From Manihot esculenta (lineage: Eukaryota; Streptophyta; Magnoliopsida; Malpighiales; Euphorbiaceae), in contig NC_035176.2 in NCBI RefSeq assembly GCF_001659605.2, positions 23,164,847 to 23,228,846 on the forward strand: a stretch of DNA of 64,000 nucleotides. Direction: 5' to 3'. Shown here piece after piece: positions 33,795 to 46,596 of the stretch. Both the position numbers and the translations under genes were made by a program. The notes beneath the pieces are model-generated. The model ran no database searches, was not told the origin of the DNA, and was given only the letters and a program-made list of their open reading frames with translations. Position 1 is the first letter of the stretch. Every line of letters starts with the position of its first letter.

Positions 33795-33971
33795 TAACAA
33801 GAAAAATTGAAAAGAGTGTATTTTTGATACTTTTAATGCTTATATACAGGAATAGTAGCTAGAGAACTAATTCAATAAGTTGGTTACAACAATTTAACTA
33901 ACTCACTTCTATTAGTTTCTAGAGTACAATTTGCTATGCTTTTAGATTAACTATTTCTTTAGCGTCTCACA
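33795..33971 (-). repeat. Short 5' LTR of the minus-strand copia element
   Basis: On the minus strand it begins TGTGAGACGCTAAAG and runs about 177 bp to CTTGTTA beside the primer site, with a TATATAAGC TATA-like box near 33837. No second LTR was found because the 3' end of the element is missing. Confidence 0.65.
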
Positions 33972-36572
33972 ATAAAAATAATAATAATAAAATTCAAGCT
34001 GAAATAATATCTTTTTTACTATTATTTTAATTAAAAATTATATTTAAAAATGATAAATAAATAATATTATAGTATGATAGAATCTACTTAGTCTTGTTTT
34101 GTAAAGTTTTGAGCTTATTTAAAAAAATAATAATAAATTTAATTTATCCCTTAATAAAAAAATACAGGGTGAATTTAGATTTATTTCCTAACAGAATTTG
34201 TGTACCAAAATTATAGTGTTGTTTTATAGTCAACTGATTCTAAATTAAAATATTTTTGTTAACATTTTTTGTGTATATTTTTTCTTAAATAATTACTTAT
34301 GCAAATTTTGTTGATTTCTTCTTCTAAAATGTTAATTAACAAATATAATAGTACGCAAATAATTTAAATTTTAATGACTAAAATTTTGTGAGTCTGTAAA
34401 ATATAAATACAAATCTAACGATATTTAGATTTTTTAAAATTTTATTTTGAATAAAATATCAAAACAAATTTTATTTAACTTCAATATCGTCTGAAAATTA
34501 TAATGTTGCATTTACAAATAAATTTTTATATTTATCAAATTCCATAAAAAAATATAACAAAATTTAATTTAAATGATAAACCAATCTAATAATTCAAATT
34601 AAAAATATTAAAATATGATAATAAATTAAATAAGTAAAATTGGTAACATACTGCTATTTTCAAATTTAATTAAGGAGAAGGTTTCCTATTACATAAATAA
34701 TTTTATTAATCTTTCACAGTATGTTTGAGATAGTATTCAGATTAAATTAAAATGAATAAATTTAAAATTTTTGTTCGATTCTTCTTTTAAAAATTTTGAT
34801 TATTTCAATTAGATTCTATTTTAATAAAAGTAAATTAATAAAATTAAAGTAAATTAATTAATGAATAATATTATATTATTTTTATAATATAGAAAAATCA
34901 TATTATAATTAAGAATAAAATACTTTAATTAATTTTAAAACACTACAATAATGAGTAAAAAATAAAAAATTTATTAAAAAATTTAAATAATCAAATTAAA
35001 TTAAACCGATTCAATTTAAATTAATTTTATCAAATTTAATTTAATTTTTATAAATATTAAAATTTTAATTCACTGTGAAATGTTGATGCTTACCGCTAGA
35101 TAAATGTAGAGAAAAATTATCTTAATTTAATAATATAAATTATTTCATCCAACCATTAATCTATATTATTTTTTACTTGTATTACCTTTACAATCGAGTA
35201 TTTTTCTTAATCTCTTTATATTAAAGTTTAGAATTGCACTACAAAGACTTGGTGCTCTCACATTCTAATTTTATCAAATTAAATGTATAATTATTAAATA
35301 AGATGAATATTTAAAATTACTTATAAACTGAATGTAAAATTTATAAATTTCATAAGGCTTATTAAAAAAAAAGTTACCAACTTTTATATTTATATTCTAA
35401 ATTTGAAATTTTAAATAGTAAAATTAATATAAAATTTTTCATATTTATCTTAATTTTAATTATTAAATTTAATTAATTTTGACTAAAATTTTTTAATCCA
35501 CTTATATTATGTGGATTATTATTATTTTTAAGAACTACGTACTGAATAAAAAAATTCAAATATTAATGTTAATTCATCTATTATATTTAAAAATTTAAAT
35601 TTTATATAATAAAATTGAACGTTTTTCACTTTGGTCATAATTATAATTAAAAAAATTAAATTGAATATGAAAAAATAATGATAAATTATAATATAATCCA
35701 TAAAATTTTTTTACTAATAAAATATTCTTAAAATATGTATTTTTATTTGAATAATTTTTTTTATTAATCTTATTATATACTTTTAATTCCTACTTTTATA
35801 TACATAGATTAATAATAATTTAAAGTGTAAAAAAAAATTGTAAACTAAAATATATAATATTCTGTTTAATTTAATATTATAGATATGAAGTATAATTTTA
35901 CGTGTATTAAAAATATGCATATATTTTATAATATTGAGCATAAAAATTTACTAAAATACTTTAATATATAATATTTTATGTAATAAAAATTTATTTATAG
36001 TAAATATCTATTTAATGTAATATACTTAATATTATATATAATAAATATAAAATAAATTTATTATCAGTATAAAATTTAAATTAAATAATTAGATATTTTA
36101 TTATTATAAAATTTTAGAAATTATATTATAAATTATTATTAACTTCTCCATATTCAATTTAGTATTTTTAGTTATTATTACGATAAATTTAAGAAATTTA
36201 ACTTTATTATATAAAAATTTAAGATTTTAAATATAAATATAATTTAATGTAAATTAATTGAAATTAATAGTTAAAATTAAGATAAATATAAAAAAATAAA
36301 TTTATTGTCTAAAATTTTAAATTTAAAATATAAATTTAAAAAATTATAAACTTTTGAATTTTATATACTCCAGCTGATGGCATAAATATTAAGTTTGTTA
36401 TTTTTGCTTTGATAATTTTTGTTAGAAAAAATGGTATTAATATTTATTTTTTTTGTCAGGGTGTCATTTTTTAATTTACTAAAAAATTTCGAGAATTTAA
36501 TTAAAATATTTATAAATTATTGATAAATAATTAATATAATCGATAAAAATTACTTATAAGTAAATTTAGTAT
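33972..36572. other. Very AT-rich spacer
   Basis: No gene or recognisable element is visible; sequence is dominated by A/T runs. Confidence 0.4.
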
Positions 36573-36670
36573 GCACTCACGAGTTTAATCTGATAATAAG
36601 TGTATTTAAGTAAATTTGGAAAGTTTTAAATTGCACTCTCCCGATTCCCGCTTTAAAAAAAATTTTTTTT
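36573..36670 (+). repeat. SINE-like short repeat, copy 4
   Basis: Starts gcactcacgagtttaatctg and contains taataagtgtatttaagtaa, ending in an A/T-rich tail. It matches the repeat at 3341, 4955 and 8965. Confidence 0.42.
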
Positions 36671-37790
36671 ATCAAAATTACTAAAATGTGTATTAAATTA
36701 AATTGAATTTTAAAATTAGATGGGATAATATAGTAAAATAATTGATTAAATTAAACTTATAAATACAAAAATAAACAAGTGCTTTCTATTTTATTTTAAC
36801 TTATAATCTTGATTTATAAATATAAAATAATATTATAGAAAAAATAAGTAAATTTATTTTAAAGCTTGTGATATAATTTAATCAGCTTGTAAATTAAAAT
36901 AAATTCTTAGCATTATTCAACAATTCAAGGTGTAATAATAGCTTTAGCATTTTTTCTAGTAGCTATTAGATAAAGTTAAAGGGATAAAGTTAATACATCC
37001 GTATATAAAATGTAAATAAAATATAAAAATCTAGCTAGAAAATAACTTTTTTCTGAAAAAATAATTAATTTTCATTAAAAATAATTTAATTTTTTATTAA
37101 AAAATATTTTTTGTTAATCTAAGTATTTCCCAATATTTTCTAAAAAAAATATTATTCATTAAAAAATAAAGACTAAATACTCTACATAAACAAAACTTTA
37201 GAATACTATAGGATTTAGAATTCCTAAGAAAAATAATTAAACTAAAATTTATAGTAATCCTTTAAGACTTTTTAACATCAAAATCATATAAACAAGATTG
37301 ACAAACGTCACATTTCGAAGTTTATTCCTATCCACTAAAATGAGATAAGAAAATAAAAATAAAAATATTTAAAATTCAATAATTCTTATTTTGATCAGTA
37401 AAGATACTTTGCATTTTAAATGTGATTAAATTCGCAAACATCACATTTATGGTAATATTCGCGATAAAAACAACAATTTAAAAAAAAAAAACAATTTAAT
37501 TTCTAGTAGAATGTCATAATATATATTAAAGTGGGAAGATTAAGATTATAAAGTGGAGCCCCTTTGGAAATTTATCAAAATTCTAAAGTGTTTTTTTTTT
37601 TTTTTGAACACATTGTATGTTTGATCTTTATTCACTTTCCTTTTTAGTTAAAATTTTCTTTTATATTTTCTTTTACTTATTTTCAAAATGTGTGCATAAT
37701 ATATTTCACAATTATTAAAAATTAAAATTATGCATGTCATGCTACGAGCATTTATAAATTGAATTTCAATATTTTTTTATAGCTGCTTTT
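36671..37790. other. Very AT-rich spacer
   Basis: No gene is visible. Confidence 0.4.
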
Positions 37791-38211
37791 TATTGTAAAA
37801 TTAGTTTAAATTTTAAAAAATTTTATGGTTATTAAATATTTTATATCCGTTAAAGATTTTATGATAATTGAAAATTTTATTTATAAAATTTTTTGTCTGT
37901 TGTATTGATATTTAAATCTAATATTAAATCTAACCGTTATGATTTTATTATATTATATCAAGATTTTTATAACCGCTTGCTACGGCCATTTTTTTTACTA
38001 TAAATAGTATCCATTTTATAAAGAAATACAATTCCATCTTTCTACTTTATTCTCTCCTCTCTTTTTTCTACTGAGTTATAAATTAGAGATAAATTTTTAT
38101 TGTTCTGATTCTGGAAATTAAATCCTAGAAGAATATGTTTAATTCTGGGAGATTACAAAATAAATCCTTAAGAACAGTGTCCAACACGACTCAGATTTTA
38201 TTATTTTATCA
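37791..38211 (+). mobile_element. Solo copia LTR
   Basis: About 421 bp similar throughout to the LTR at 1108-1529, starting TATTGTAAAATTAG (first TG changed) and ending TTTTATCA. It shares the tandem AAAGATTTTATG units and the CTATAAATAG box. No coding region adjoins it on either side, so it is a solo LTR. I could not find a convincing target-site duplication. Confidence 0.75.
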
Positions 38212-38659
38212 TATTTTTTCAACACTTTCTTTATATATAACCAAAGTTTAAAAGACAGGAACCTACCTCTTGTAAAAATCAACTATATATCAAGGATTAG
38301 TTGTGAGGTTAAGCATCTTTACTTAGCAAAGATGAAGAGAAATAACTCTCAATTTTACAAAATAAAATTTATATTCTTTGATTACCGTAAGGATTTTTGG
38401 CAACCTACAGTTCACTTTAGGCGGTTAAAAATTATTTTATTAATTAAATATGTATTTAGTAAAAAAAACATTAATTTTTGAAAAAGACCATATTATTCTT
38501 GTCTTGAATTTTTAGTTTTAAGATTTCAAAATTTTAATAGAGATTTTACACAACATTATAGCAAATGAAGCATTAAAATGGCAAATAAGGACACATCACA
38601 TAACACAATATAACAAGAATACTTTAAAAAGAGATTATGGTATTTCTTAATCATGAATT
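38212..38659. other. Spacer
   Basis: No gene. The acctacctcttg phrase (38262) and ggcggt (38427) parallel those after the LTR at 1529. Confidence 0.35.
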
Positions 38660-39410
38660 CTCAGGTTTTTCAAGTAAATTCCTCCATGTTATAGTATTTT
38701 TATATGATCTTCGTTATTGAAATTTTCTTATTTCTTAATCTTTTGATCTGGGTGTCTACTCAACATAGATAAGATCCTTTAAGATCTCCATATTAGACTC
38801 ACTAAAAATCTTATTTGGATATGACACAAATTTTCTTAACATAAAAGTATAAAAAATTCAATGCATCTTTTTCCATTGAAGCGGTAAATCTAACTTGTAA
38901 AGATACATATCCAACTTTTTATAAGATTTCAAAGGATCTCATGTATCTTGGATGCAATTTACTCTTCTTCATAAAGTCAATTACCCTTTTCGTTAGAAAA
39001 AACTTAAAGTGATATCATATTCCCTTCTTGAAAATCCATTTTGTTCCTATAAACATCTACATAGCTTTTTTGCCTATTAGTTGTTATTGTAAATCTTTTT
39101 TATTATGAACATCACCCTTTTAGTGATGTCTACTATCTTTGGCCCTCTTAGCACTTGTCACCTATTTCTTCCTAATATATTAGGATCTGCATTTCCTCTT
39201 ATATAAAATTTTATAAGGTGACATTCCAATGCTAGTGTGGTAGTAGGTTTTATATGTGAACTCTACCAATAGCAAATATTTGATTCTAAGAACCATTAAA
39301 ATCTAGAACATACATCATCAGGTATCCTTTATAGTATGGATGGTTCTTTCAAACTATCCATTAGTGTTGAAATAAAAAGTGATTTAAAGCCAAATATCAA
39401 AGTTTTAGCA
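38660..39410 (-). pseudogene. Degenerate chromovirus integrase and C-terminus
   Basis: Translated on the minus strand with many stops, the stretch shows ERTIHTIKD, a LVEFTY block, HTSIGMSPYK and KRKCRS, then KLHPRYM, FTASMEKDA and TQIKRLRNK. These follow in order the integrase tail of the intact Tekay element in this window ([48 protein letters not shown]). It is thus a very old Tekay-like relic. Upstream pol domains are missing. Confidence 0.8.
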
Positions 39411-40590
39411 AAACTCATAAATTAGTCCCTCTTAAAGTTTGTAAATAACAATTAAGTTCTTAAGTTTCAAATCTATTAAAATTGGTTCTTTTTATTAATG
39501 CCAATTGACCCAAAAAGGCTCAAAATTTGCGTGTATTTATATTTTATTCAATTTTTTTAATTTTAGTTTAATTGGCTTGACCTTTGCATTTTGATGCAAT
39601 TTTAGCCAATTTTCTAATTCTTAAATTTTATAGTTTATGTGGTAATTTGATAATTTAAGTGGTATACCACGATGTATTGTTATTATTATTTTTTATATAA
39701 ACTTATGATCAAATGATTGCAAAAACTAAACGTTTACATTATTTTGCATTATAATCTAAATATTTAAATTTTAGATAAATTAGGTCAACGTTTGTATTTT
39801 GGTATAATTTTAGTAAATTTTTAAAAATTAAAATGTAAAAGTTTAGATAGAATGCCGAATGGAATATTTTATTATTTTTTAAATATAAACTAATTTCATA
39901 TATGAAAAATAATATTAATTTATACATAGTTGAATGATATATTTAATTATAAAGACAATAGTAATCTAACTATTAAATATGTAGTGGACACTTTCAATAA
40001 TAGATAGATTTTGTTTGTTATTAATAATTATAATGATTTTATAATAGATATATTATTTTTAATTATTTTGTATGCTTTTATAAAATATTTATAATTATTA
40101 CTTGTAAAATAAAATTCATTACTATTGAAGATATGAATTACATATTTAATAATTAAATTATTCATCGTTCATTTTTAAAATTGACCAAAATTAAATCCAA
40201 ACATAAATGTTAGTAAATTTATCTAAAATTTAAATATTTATATTAAAATATAAAATCACACAAATAATTATATATTTTTCAATCAATTGGCCAATTAAAG
40301 AGATAATGATAATAATAATAATATATGTGGCATGCAACTTAAACTATTAAATTGCCGTATAGACTATCAAATTTAGGAATTCACATATTGGCTAAGATTG
40401 AACCAAAATGCAAATGTTAGGCCAATTAAATAAAAATTAAAAATATTTGATTAAAATGCAAATACACACAAACGTTGAGTCTTTTTTAATCAATTGGCCT
40501 AATAAAAAAAATTAATTTACTGTTAATTATTTTTGCAATGATAAAATTATCATTAAGTTTATCTTTAACGCATGAAATAAGTTTCAGACA
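39410..40590. mobile_element. Large inverted-repeat (foldback) element
   Basis: The left arm (about 39410-39850) is matched by the reverse complement of about 40165-40590 at moderate identity. Landmarks in both arms are CAATTG...ACTCAA (CTCAAA), GTGTATTT, TTTAATTGGC, TTTGCATTTTG and AATATTTAAATTTTAGATAAAT. Each arm itself holds two related units. No transposase is visible. It may be a Mutator-like or foldback DNA transposon; I could not define exact ends or a target duplication. Its right arm is cut into by the 1.8-kb tandem duplication. Confidence 0.7.
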
Positions 40591-42264
40591 AATGAAATCC
40601 AAAAACACGTCATAGTAAATAGAAGATGAGATTCAAAAAGTACTCCTACCTAACATTCAAATAAGTTTTCCATAATAACTTGTTGCCCTAAGGATTTGCA
40701 ATTTTTATCTTTATAGCCAAAGAGGTCCTTCATTTAACCTAAATAGCCTGGGCATATAAAGAAAAATCTAATCCCATCCATCGACCGTTTATTTCTTGTC
40801 ACGAGGTCAACAAGACCAAAATGCTCTCTCTCTTTTAAGCAATGTGCCTTACCATTACCAAGATAGAAAGTCCAATTTAATTTGGAAACTAATGAATTAG
40901 ATGTAGTGGTATGATAAGAATATTTTTTTATGCTCTTTATATTTCGTTCTTGCTCGCTAATACTTAAACAAGTTTGTGTGTAGATAATCAAGGGCATGGA
41001 AGTGGCATTTAGGGTTTTTCATTATAGGAACAAAAGATAATCTTCTTTGCTTCTTTAGTATTCTCATCCAAAGTATCGCTTCAACCTATCCGTGTTGATG
41101 ATTTTTTGAAATTCGTTATCATCTAAGTCAGACAACCTAATTATACCACTAGTCAAGATTTGTTTGACCAGATAAGGACCATCCCATTTTGGCTTGAAGT
41201 TTCTGTAGGGATCAAAAGGCTTCGACCTCGCTTGCTTTCTCATTATATCTCCTACTTTGGTCAGCCTCTGCTTTACCTTTTGTTGAAGGCTTGAGCTATC
41301 TTATTTTGATAGACTTGTATATAGTGAAAATCTCAAAGTCTTTTCTAATCAAGAAGATCCAACTTTTCATATCTCTTCCCTACCCATTCATTCTTTGGGA
41401 TCCTAGCTTCTAGCACAACTCTTGAAGACTTTACCTTTAGTTTGATGGACAAGATTGCTTTAGTTTCATAAACCAGAGAGAAAGGCGTGGTATTAGTGGA
41501 TGTTCTAGTTGTCATTTTATACCCTTACAAAAAGCATAAGGCAAATTTTCCAGTCAATCCTTGTAAGTTCCCAAAATCATCCCAAGAATGGTCTTGATAT
41601 TCTTGTTGGATACTTCAATTATGCCATTAGTCTACGGTCTGTAGGGAGAAGACTTATAATGCTAAAGGTATTCTTTGATCATATCTTAAAATTCACCTTT
41701 GAATTGTATGTTATTATTAGAGACTATCTAATGAGTTACCCCATATGGACAAATTATATTTTTCCTGATAAAATTGGACTGCCCTCACTATCTTGTAATA
41801 CTTAGACTCTACCCACTTAGAGAAGTAATTGATAGCCATTATGATGAACCTATGCCCATTAAATGCATTCGGAGTGATCTTCCCAATGATCAATTCCTTA
41901 TACAACGAAAGGCTAAGGTGAAGACATAATGTGCAACTCACTTGGCTGTACATGGTTCAAGTTCCCATTAATCTAACACTCGTGGCACCTTCTGAAAAAT
42001 TGGACACAATCTGCTTCCATGGTAGATAAGCAATATCCCAATCTCAAGATTTTCTCTACAAGTACTCTTCCACTCTTGTGAGGAGCACAACTTTCAACAT
42101 GCACCTCTTTCATAATCTACTCATCTTGATTTTTCATAATGCATAACAATAGCATCCTTTCATGACAACTTTTATATGGTTGCCCCCTAGCTAGGATAAA
42201 CTGTCTAACCCAACATTTTATGGGAGCTTTATCTCTTCCATTAGCATTTTTAGGGTAAGTAGGA
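40452..42264. repeat. 1.8-kb tandem duplication, unit 1
   Basis: Unit 1 starts taaaatgcaaatac and is followed directly by unit 2 (42265-44069), with about 25 differences noticed over about 1.8 kb. It contains the outer part of the foldback arm and the minus-strand Tat integrase relic. Confidence 0.92.
41060..42180 (-). pseudogene. Tat/Ogre integrase relic, copy 1
   Basis: Minus-strand blocks follow Tat/Ogre integrase order: zinc-binding MKEVHVESCAPHKSG and CVQFFRRCHEC (41980-42120), core GHRFIIMAINYFSKWVES (41717-41953, where the expected catalytic Asp reads Asn), then a C-terminal RYEKLDLLD and KIAQAFNK (about 41260-41400). Many stops are present. It cannot be active. Confidence 0.85.
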
Positions 42265-44069
42265 TAAAATGCAAATACGCACAAACGTTGAGTCTTTTTG
42301 AATCAATTGGCCTATTAAAAAAAATTAATTTACTGTTAATTATTTTTGCAATGATAAAATTATCATTAAGTTTATCTTTAACGCATGAAATAAGTTTCAG
42401 ACAAATGAAATCCAAAAACACGTCATAGTAAATAGAAGATGAGATTCAAAAAGTACTCCTACCAACATTCAAACAAGTTTTCCATAATAACTTGTTGCCC
42501 TAAGGATTTGCAATTTTTATCTTTATAGTCAAAGAGGTCCTTCATTTAACCTAAATAGCCTGGGCATATAAAGAAAAATCTAATCCCATCCATCGACCGT
42601 TTATTTCTTGTCACGAGGTCAACAAGACCAAAATGCTCTCTCTCTTTTAAGCAATGTGCCTTACCATTACCAAGATAGAAAGTCCAATTTAATTTGGAAA
42701 CTAATGAATTAGATGTAGTGGTATGATAAGAATATTTTTTTATGCTCTTTATATTTCGTTCTTGCTCGCTAATACTTAAACAAGTTTGTGTGTAGATAAT
42801 CAAGGGCATGGAAGTGGCATTTAGGGTTTTTCATTATAGGAACAAAAGATAATCTTCTTTGCTTCTTTAGTATTCTCATCCAAAGTATCGCTTCAACCTA
42901 TCCGTGTTGATGATTTTTTGAAATTCGTTATCATCTAAGTCAGACAACCTAATTATACCACTAGTCAAGATCTGTTTGACCAGATAAGGACCATCCCATT
43001 TTGGCTTGAAGTTTCTGTAGGGATCAAAAGGCTTCGACCTCGCTTGCTTTCTCATTATATCTCCTACTTTGGTCAGCCTCTGCTTTACCTTTTGTTGAAG
43101 GCTTGAGCTATCTTATTTTGATAGACTTGTATATAGTGAAAATCTCAAAGTCTTTTCTAATCAAGAAGATCCAACTTTTCATATCTCTTCCTTACCCATT
43201 CGTTCTTTGGGATCCTAGCTTCTAGCACAACTCTTGAAGACTTTACCTTTAGTTTGATGGACAAGATTGCTTTAGTTTCATAAACTAGAGAGAAAGGCGT
43301 GGTATTAGTGGATGTTCTAGTTGTCATTTTATACCCTTACAAAGCATAAGGCAAATTTTCCAGTCAATCCTTGTAAGTTCCCAAAATCATCCTAAGAATG
43401 GTCTTGATATTCTTGTTGGATACTTCAATTGTGCCATTAGTCTACGGTCTGTAGGGAGAAGACTTATGATGCTAAAGGTATTCTTTGATCATATCTTAAA
43501 ATTCACCTTTGAATTGTATGTTATTATTAGAGACTATCTAATGAGTTACCCCATATGGACAAATTATATTTTTCCTGATAAAATTGGACTGCCCTCACTA
43601 TCTTGTAATACTTAGACTCTACCCACTTAGAGAAGTAATTGATAGCCATTATGATGAACCTATGCCCATTAAATGCATTCGGAGTGATCTTCCCAATGAT
43701 CAATTCCTTATACAATGAAAGGCTAAGGTGAAGACATAATGTGCAACTCACTTGGCAGTACATGGTTCAAGTTCCCATTAATCGTCGTGGCACCTTCTGA
43801 AAAAGTGGACACAATCTGCTTCCATGGTAGATAAGAAATATCCCAATCTCAAGATTTTCTCTACAAGTACTCTTCCACTCTTGTGAGGAGCACAACTTTC
43901 AACATGCACCTCTTTCATAATCTACTCATCTTGATTTTTCATAATGCATAACAATAGCATCCTTTCATGACAACTTTTATACGGTTGCCCCTAGCTAGGA
44001 TAAACTGTCTAACCCAACATCTTATGGCAGCTTTATCTCTTCCATTAGCATTTTTATGGTAAGTAGGAA
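42265..44069. repeat. 1.8-kb tandem duplication, unit 2
   Basis: Direct repeat of 40452-42264, ending at gtaagtagga. Small indels distinguish the units (e.g. an AA loss near 43340 and a 5-bp difference near 43783). Confidence 0.92.
42873..43985 (-). pseudogene. Tat/Ogre integrase relic, copy 2
   Basis: Duplicate of the relic at 41060-42180 with the same stops and the same Asp to Asn change (43527-43763), so decay predates the duplication. Confidence 0.85.
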
Positions 44070-44074
44070 TCTAA

Positions 44075-44240
44075 TCTCAACTATGTCTTGTCAATCTCAA
44101 GCATGTCTTTGTAGGACAATATGAAGGCTTCTTAGTACTTTGTTAATGATGTTGTGAACCTTTCTTTTTCTTGTAGAGTGAGATTATTTGCTAGTTTATT
44201 TCTTTTGGATTATCAGGTGTACCCAGATTATTTTTTTTAT
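44075..44240 (-). pseudogene. Tat/Ogre pre-RT fragment
   Basis: Minus-strand NLGTPDNPKEI and a following degenerate stretch match the segment just upstream of RT in Tat/Ogre elements. The RT and RNase H that should follow are absent: the integrase duplication begins at 44069. Confidence 0.65.
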
Positions 44241-45560
44241 TGCATCCAATATGTTAATAGAAAATGTCTTAAAATGATTATGAATGCTATGCCATGCCCT
44301 TCAGAATTAACATCAAACAAGTAAAAGAAGAGTTCATCTTATTAATGGCTGCCTCAAAATTGATATCAAACACTAGAAATAGAAATAGAAACATCAGAAA
44401 CAATACTATTAAAAATAAAAGCAAATGCATGAGTGAAGCTCTAAGTGCTTGGCTTCTAGCTTGCAGTCTTATTCAAGTCCATAGTGTAGATCCCCTTTTG
44501 AACCTGTCCCTCCAGCTTAGGTAGTTTATCACCGTCAATCTAAGTTATATGGTGGTGGAACATTGTGGTTAGGCATTAGATTGATTCTAATGTTTGGCCT
44601 CCTACTAGGTTCAACTATCTTCTTCTCATCTATGAGGTCCTAGATCTTATGCCTCAATCTGTAGTAATTATTAGTGTCATGCCCAACAGTCTGATGGAAT
44701 TGGCAGTATAGATTATGGTTGAAGTTTGCCGGTAGAGGGTTGTTAGTGGTTTAGGGGCTAGAAGTTCCAACCATTCCTTAGCTTTCAACTTCTCAAACAC
44801 CTTAGAAAGGTTCTTATCAAACTAAGAAAAGGTCCTTTGATTTGCCCTCATAGATTGAACCTCAACTACTTTCTAACTCCCTTGACTAGGAGCAAGTTGG
44901 TATCCATATCTCTTTGGTTAGTAAGTGTTTGGCTTAGTGGCCATCCCATATTCCAATTGAATCCCACATCATAAAGCTACTTGAATATGGCAATAGGTAG
45001 GTAGTAAAACTTTTCATAGTGTGTGGGGAATAGGTTCTTCATTACAATTCTAACTTGATCTTTTCAGCAGAGTGATTTTTCATCTTCATTGCCTTCTTCC
45101 TCCTCCTCAAAAGGAAGTCATAAAAGGTCTCATTGAACTTCTGCTTAGTCCATATCTAAGTCCTTTAAGGTGATATCCAAAGTAGTATTATAAGAGTACT
45201 GTTGGATAAATTTCTTAAACCAGCTCATCCTAGTGTTTCCTATAAATAGCTTTAAGATTATGATACCATAAGATGGTAAATCCTTTAAGTGAGAGAATAA
45301 AGAATTGAGCCACTTGCTCCTTATTTAACTGCTGGTCTTCATTGCATTCAAATAGGACCTTAGGTGGGCCTTCAATCTCTAGTCCTATTAAAATTTGGTA
45401 AGTCAAATATCTTAAAGTTTTATAGCAATCTCCTTCAACCTTGATATCGAAGTCCTCAATATCATAAAATCCTAACACTCCAGCTTGCTTCTTGAGGAAG
45501 CCTGAAGCTTCTAAAATTTATGGCTCATGTTCTCAAACTCCTTGGCATGTTACTTGTTTA
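44241..45560 (-). pseudogene. Tat/Ogre gag and protease relic
   Basis: The open frame 45230-45478 carries QVAQFFILSLKGFTILWYHNL, followed across a break by MSWFKKFIQQYSYN (about 45180-45225) and then DQVRIVMKNLFPTHYEKF (about 45000-45065). These are the gag core blocks of Tat elements (normally ending in RALRWY-like and FSYN-like motifs). The segment 44241-44880 should hold protease, but no active-site motif was recovered. Confidence 0.7.
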
Positions 45561-46596
45561 CCCTCGTAGTCTTATCTTTAAAGTATTGATCAATATAAAA
45601 AAGTCAGCATCCATAGGATTAACAACCCTAACTGTTGGATTAATCATTGTCGAGACTTATTGCTAGGTGTAATTTCCATTGTTCTATTTACAGGTAGCTT
45701 CCCAACAATCTTAAGGATCCTTGTCATCATTCCCTACAGTTTCCTGTTGAAGGTCTCATCCAACACCTTTTTTTATCAAAGCACGAGTGGTATTGTTATC
45801 GGCTATTGATCTTGTTTCAAGTTTAGTGCTTGAGGATCTCTCTGTTATTTGCAGTCTACCACCCTCTCTTGTCTAGGAAGTATTGTTGGTTTTTTTGGAG
45901 CTATGATGGTTATGCAACACAAAGGATAAGTATGATGCATGAACAAAATATGTATGCATGTGATAATACTTAACCTTTACTTAGAGCCAAAACTTTCTTG
46001 AAGTAGGTGAAACAATTCGATAGGACTAAAGAACTTGTATAAAGAGTGCCTTCCTTATCTCTCCAACACTTATGTATAAAAGGGTACGTTTATTTGAGAA
46101 TCTAGCACTTCATATCTCTATGGCTCAATGCTACAACTTGGCTTACATCAATAGTAGATAATAGCCTAGGATGGTTCCTCCCCACTCAATAAATATTCTA
46201 TATGTGAGCTTCCACTTGTCCTCTAGGAGATGTAATGGGCTTGAGAATTTTCTTGCCTTGTGTTATATGGCTTTAATACTCAACAGTTGGGCTCAAAGCC
46301 ACTTCATGCTCCTTTAGGCTTATACTCTAACACATAGGGTAGATAGGCAATACACAGCATGCACAGGGGTCCTAGGGTCGCATTCTTTTAAGGCTTAGCA
46401 TAAGTTCCTCCTTATACTTCATCTTAGGTCAATAGATGGCTCTTGTTGGCTGGAACTTTTGGCTAATAATCCTCCCGTGCCAGCCTAGAAGGAAGAAAAA
46501 GGTGATCCTTTTAATATACTCAACGAGTACTAGGCCTACCAATTATGATATAACCGATTATGCTCTAGTTCATATGGAATTAACACCTCCTCAATC
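45561..46596 (-). other. Probable 5' region of the Tat/Ogre relic
   Basis: Non-coding as far as I can see. By position it is the gag N-terminus and leader of the Tat relic; no LTR or primer site was recognised. The frame at 46436-46651 crosses into the copia LTR and is not a gene. Confidence 0.35.

Larger units (their letters stand above)
28595..33971 (-). mobile_element. Truncated Ty1/copia element, minus strand
   Basis: From right to left: a short 5' LTR (33795-33971), primer site (33782-33793), gag (from 33738), a degenerate zinc-finger/protease zone, GAG-pre-integrase and integrase (32284 leftward), interrupted by a Tekay LTR at 29701-31850, then the rest of integrase and the start of RT. 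The element stops abruptly at about 28595 within RT, so RNase H and the 3' LTR are missing. A short LTR and this gag type are common in Ale-like copia lineages, but I did not assign one. Confidence 0.85.

Noticed and set aside
40734..40997. 87-codon frame found twice (also 42546-42809), possible conserved gene
   Set aside because: Repeated only because it lies in the 1.8-kb tandem duplication; it is on the decayed Tat relic and shows no known domain.
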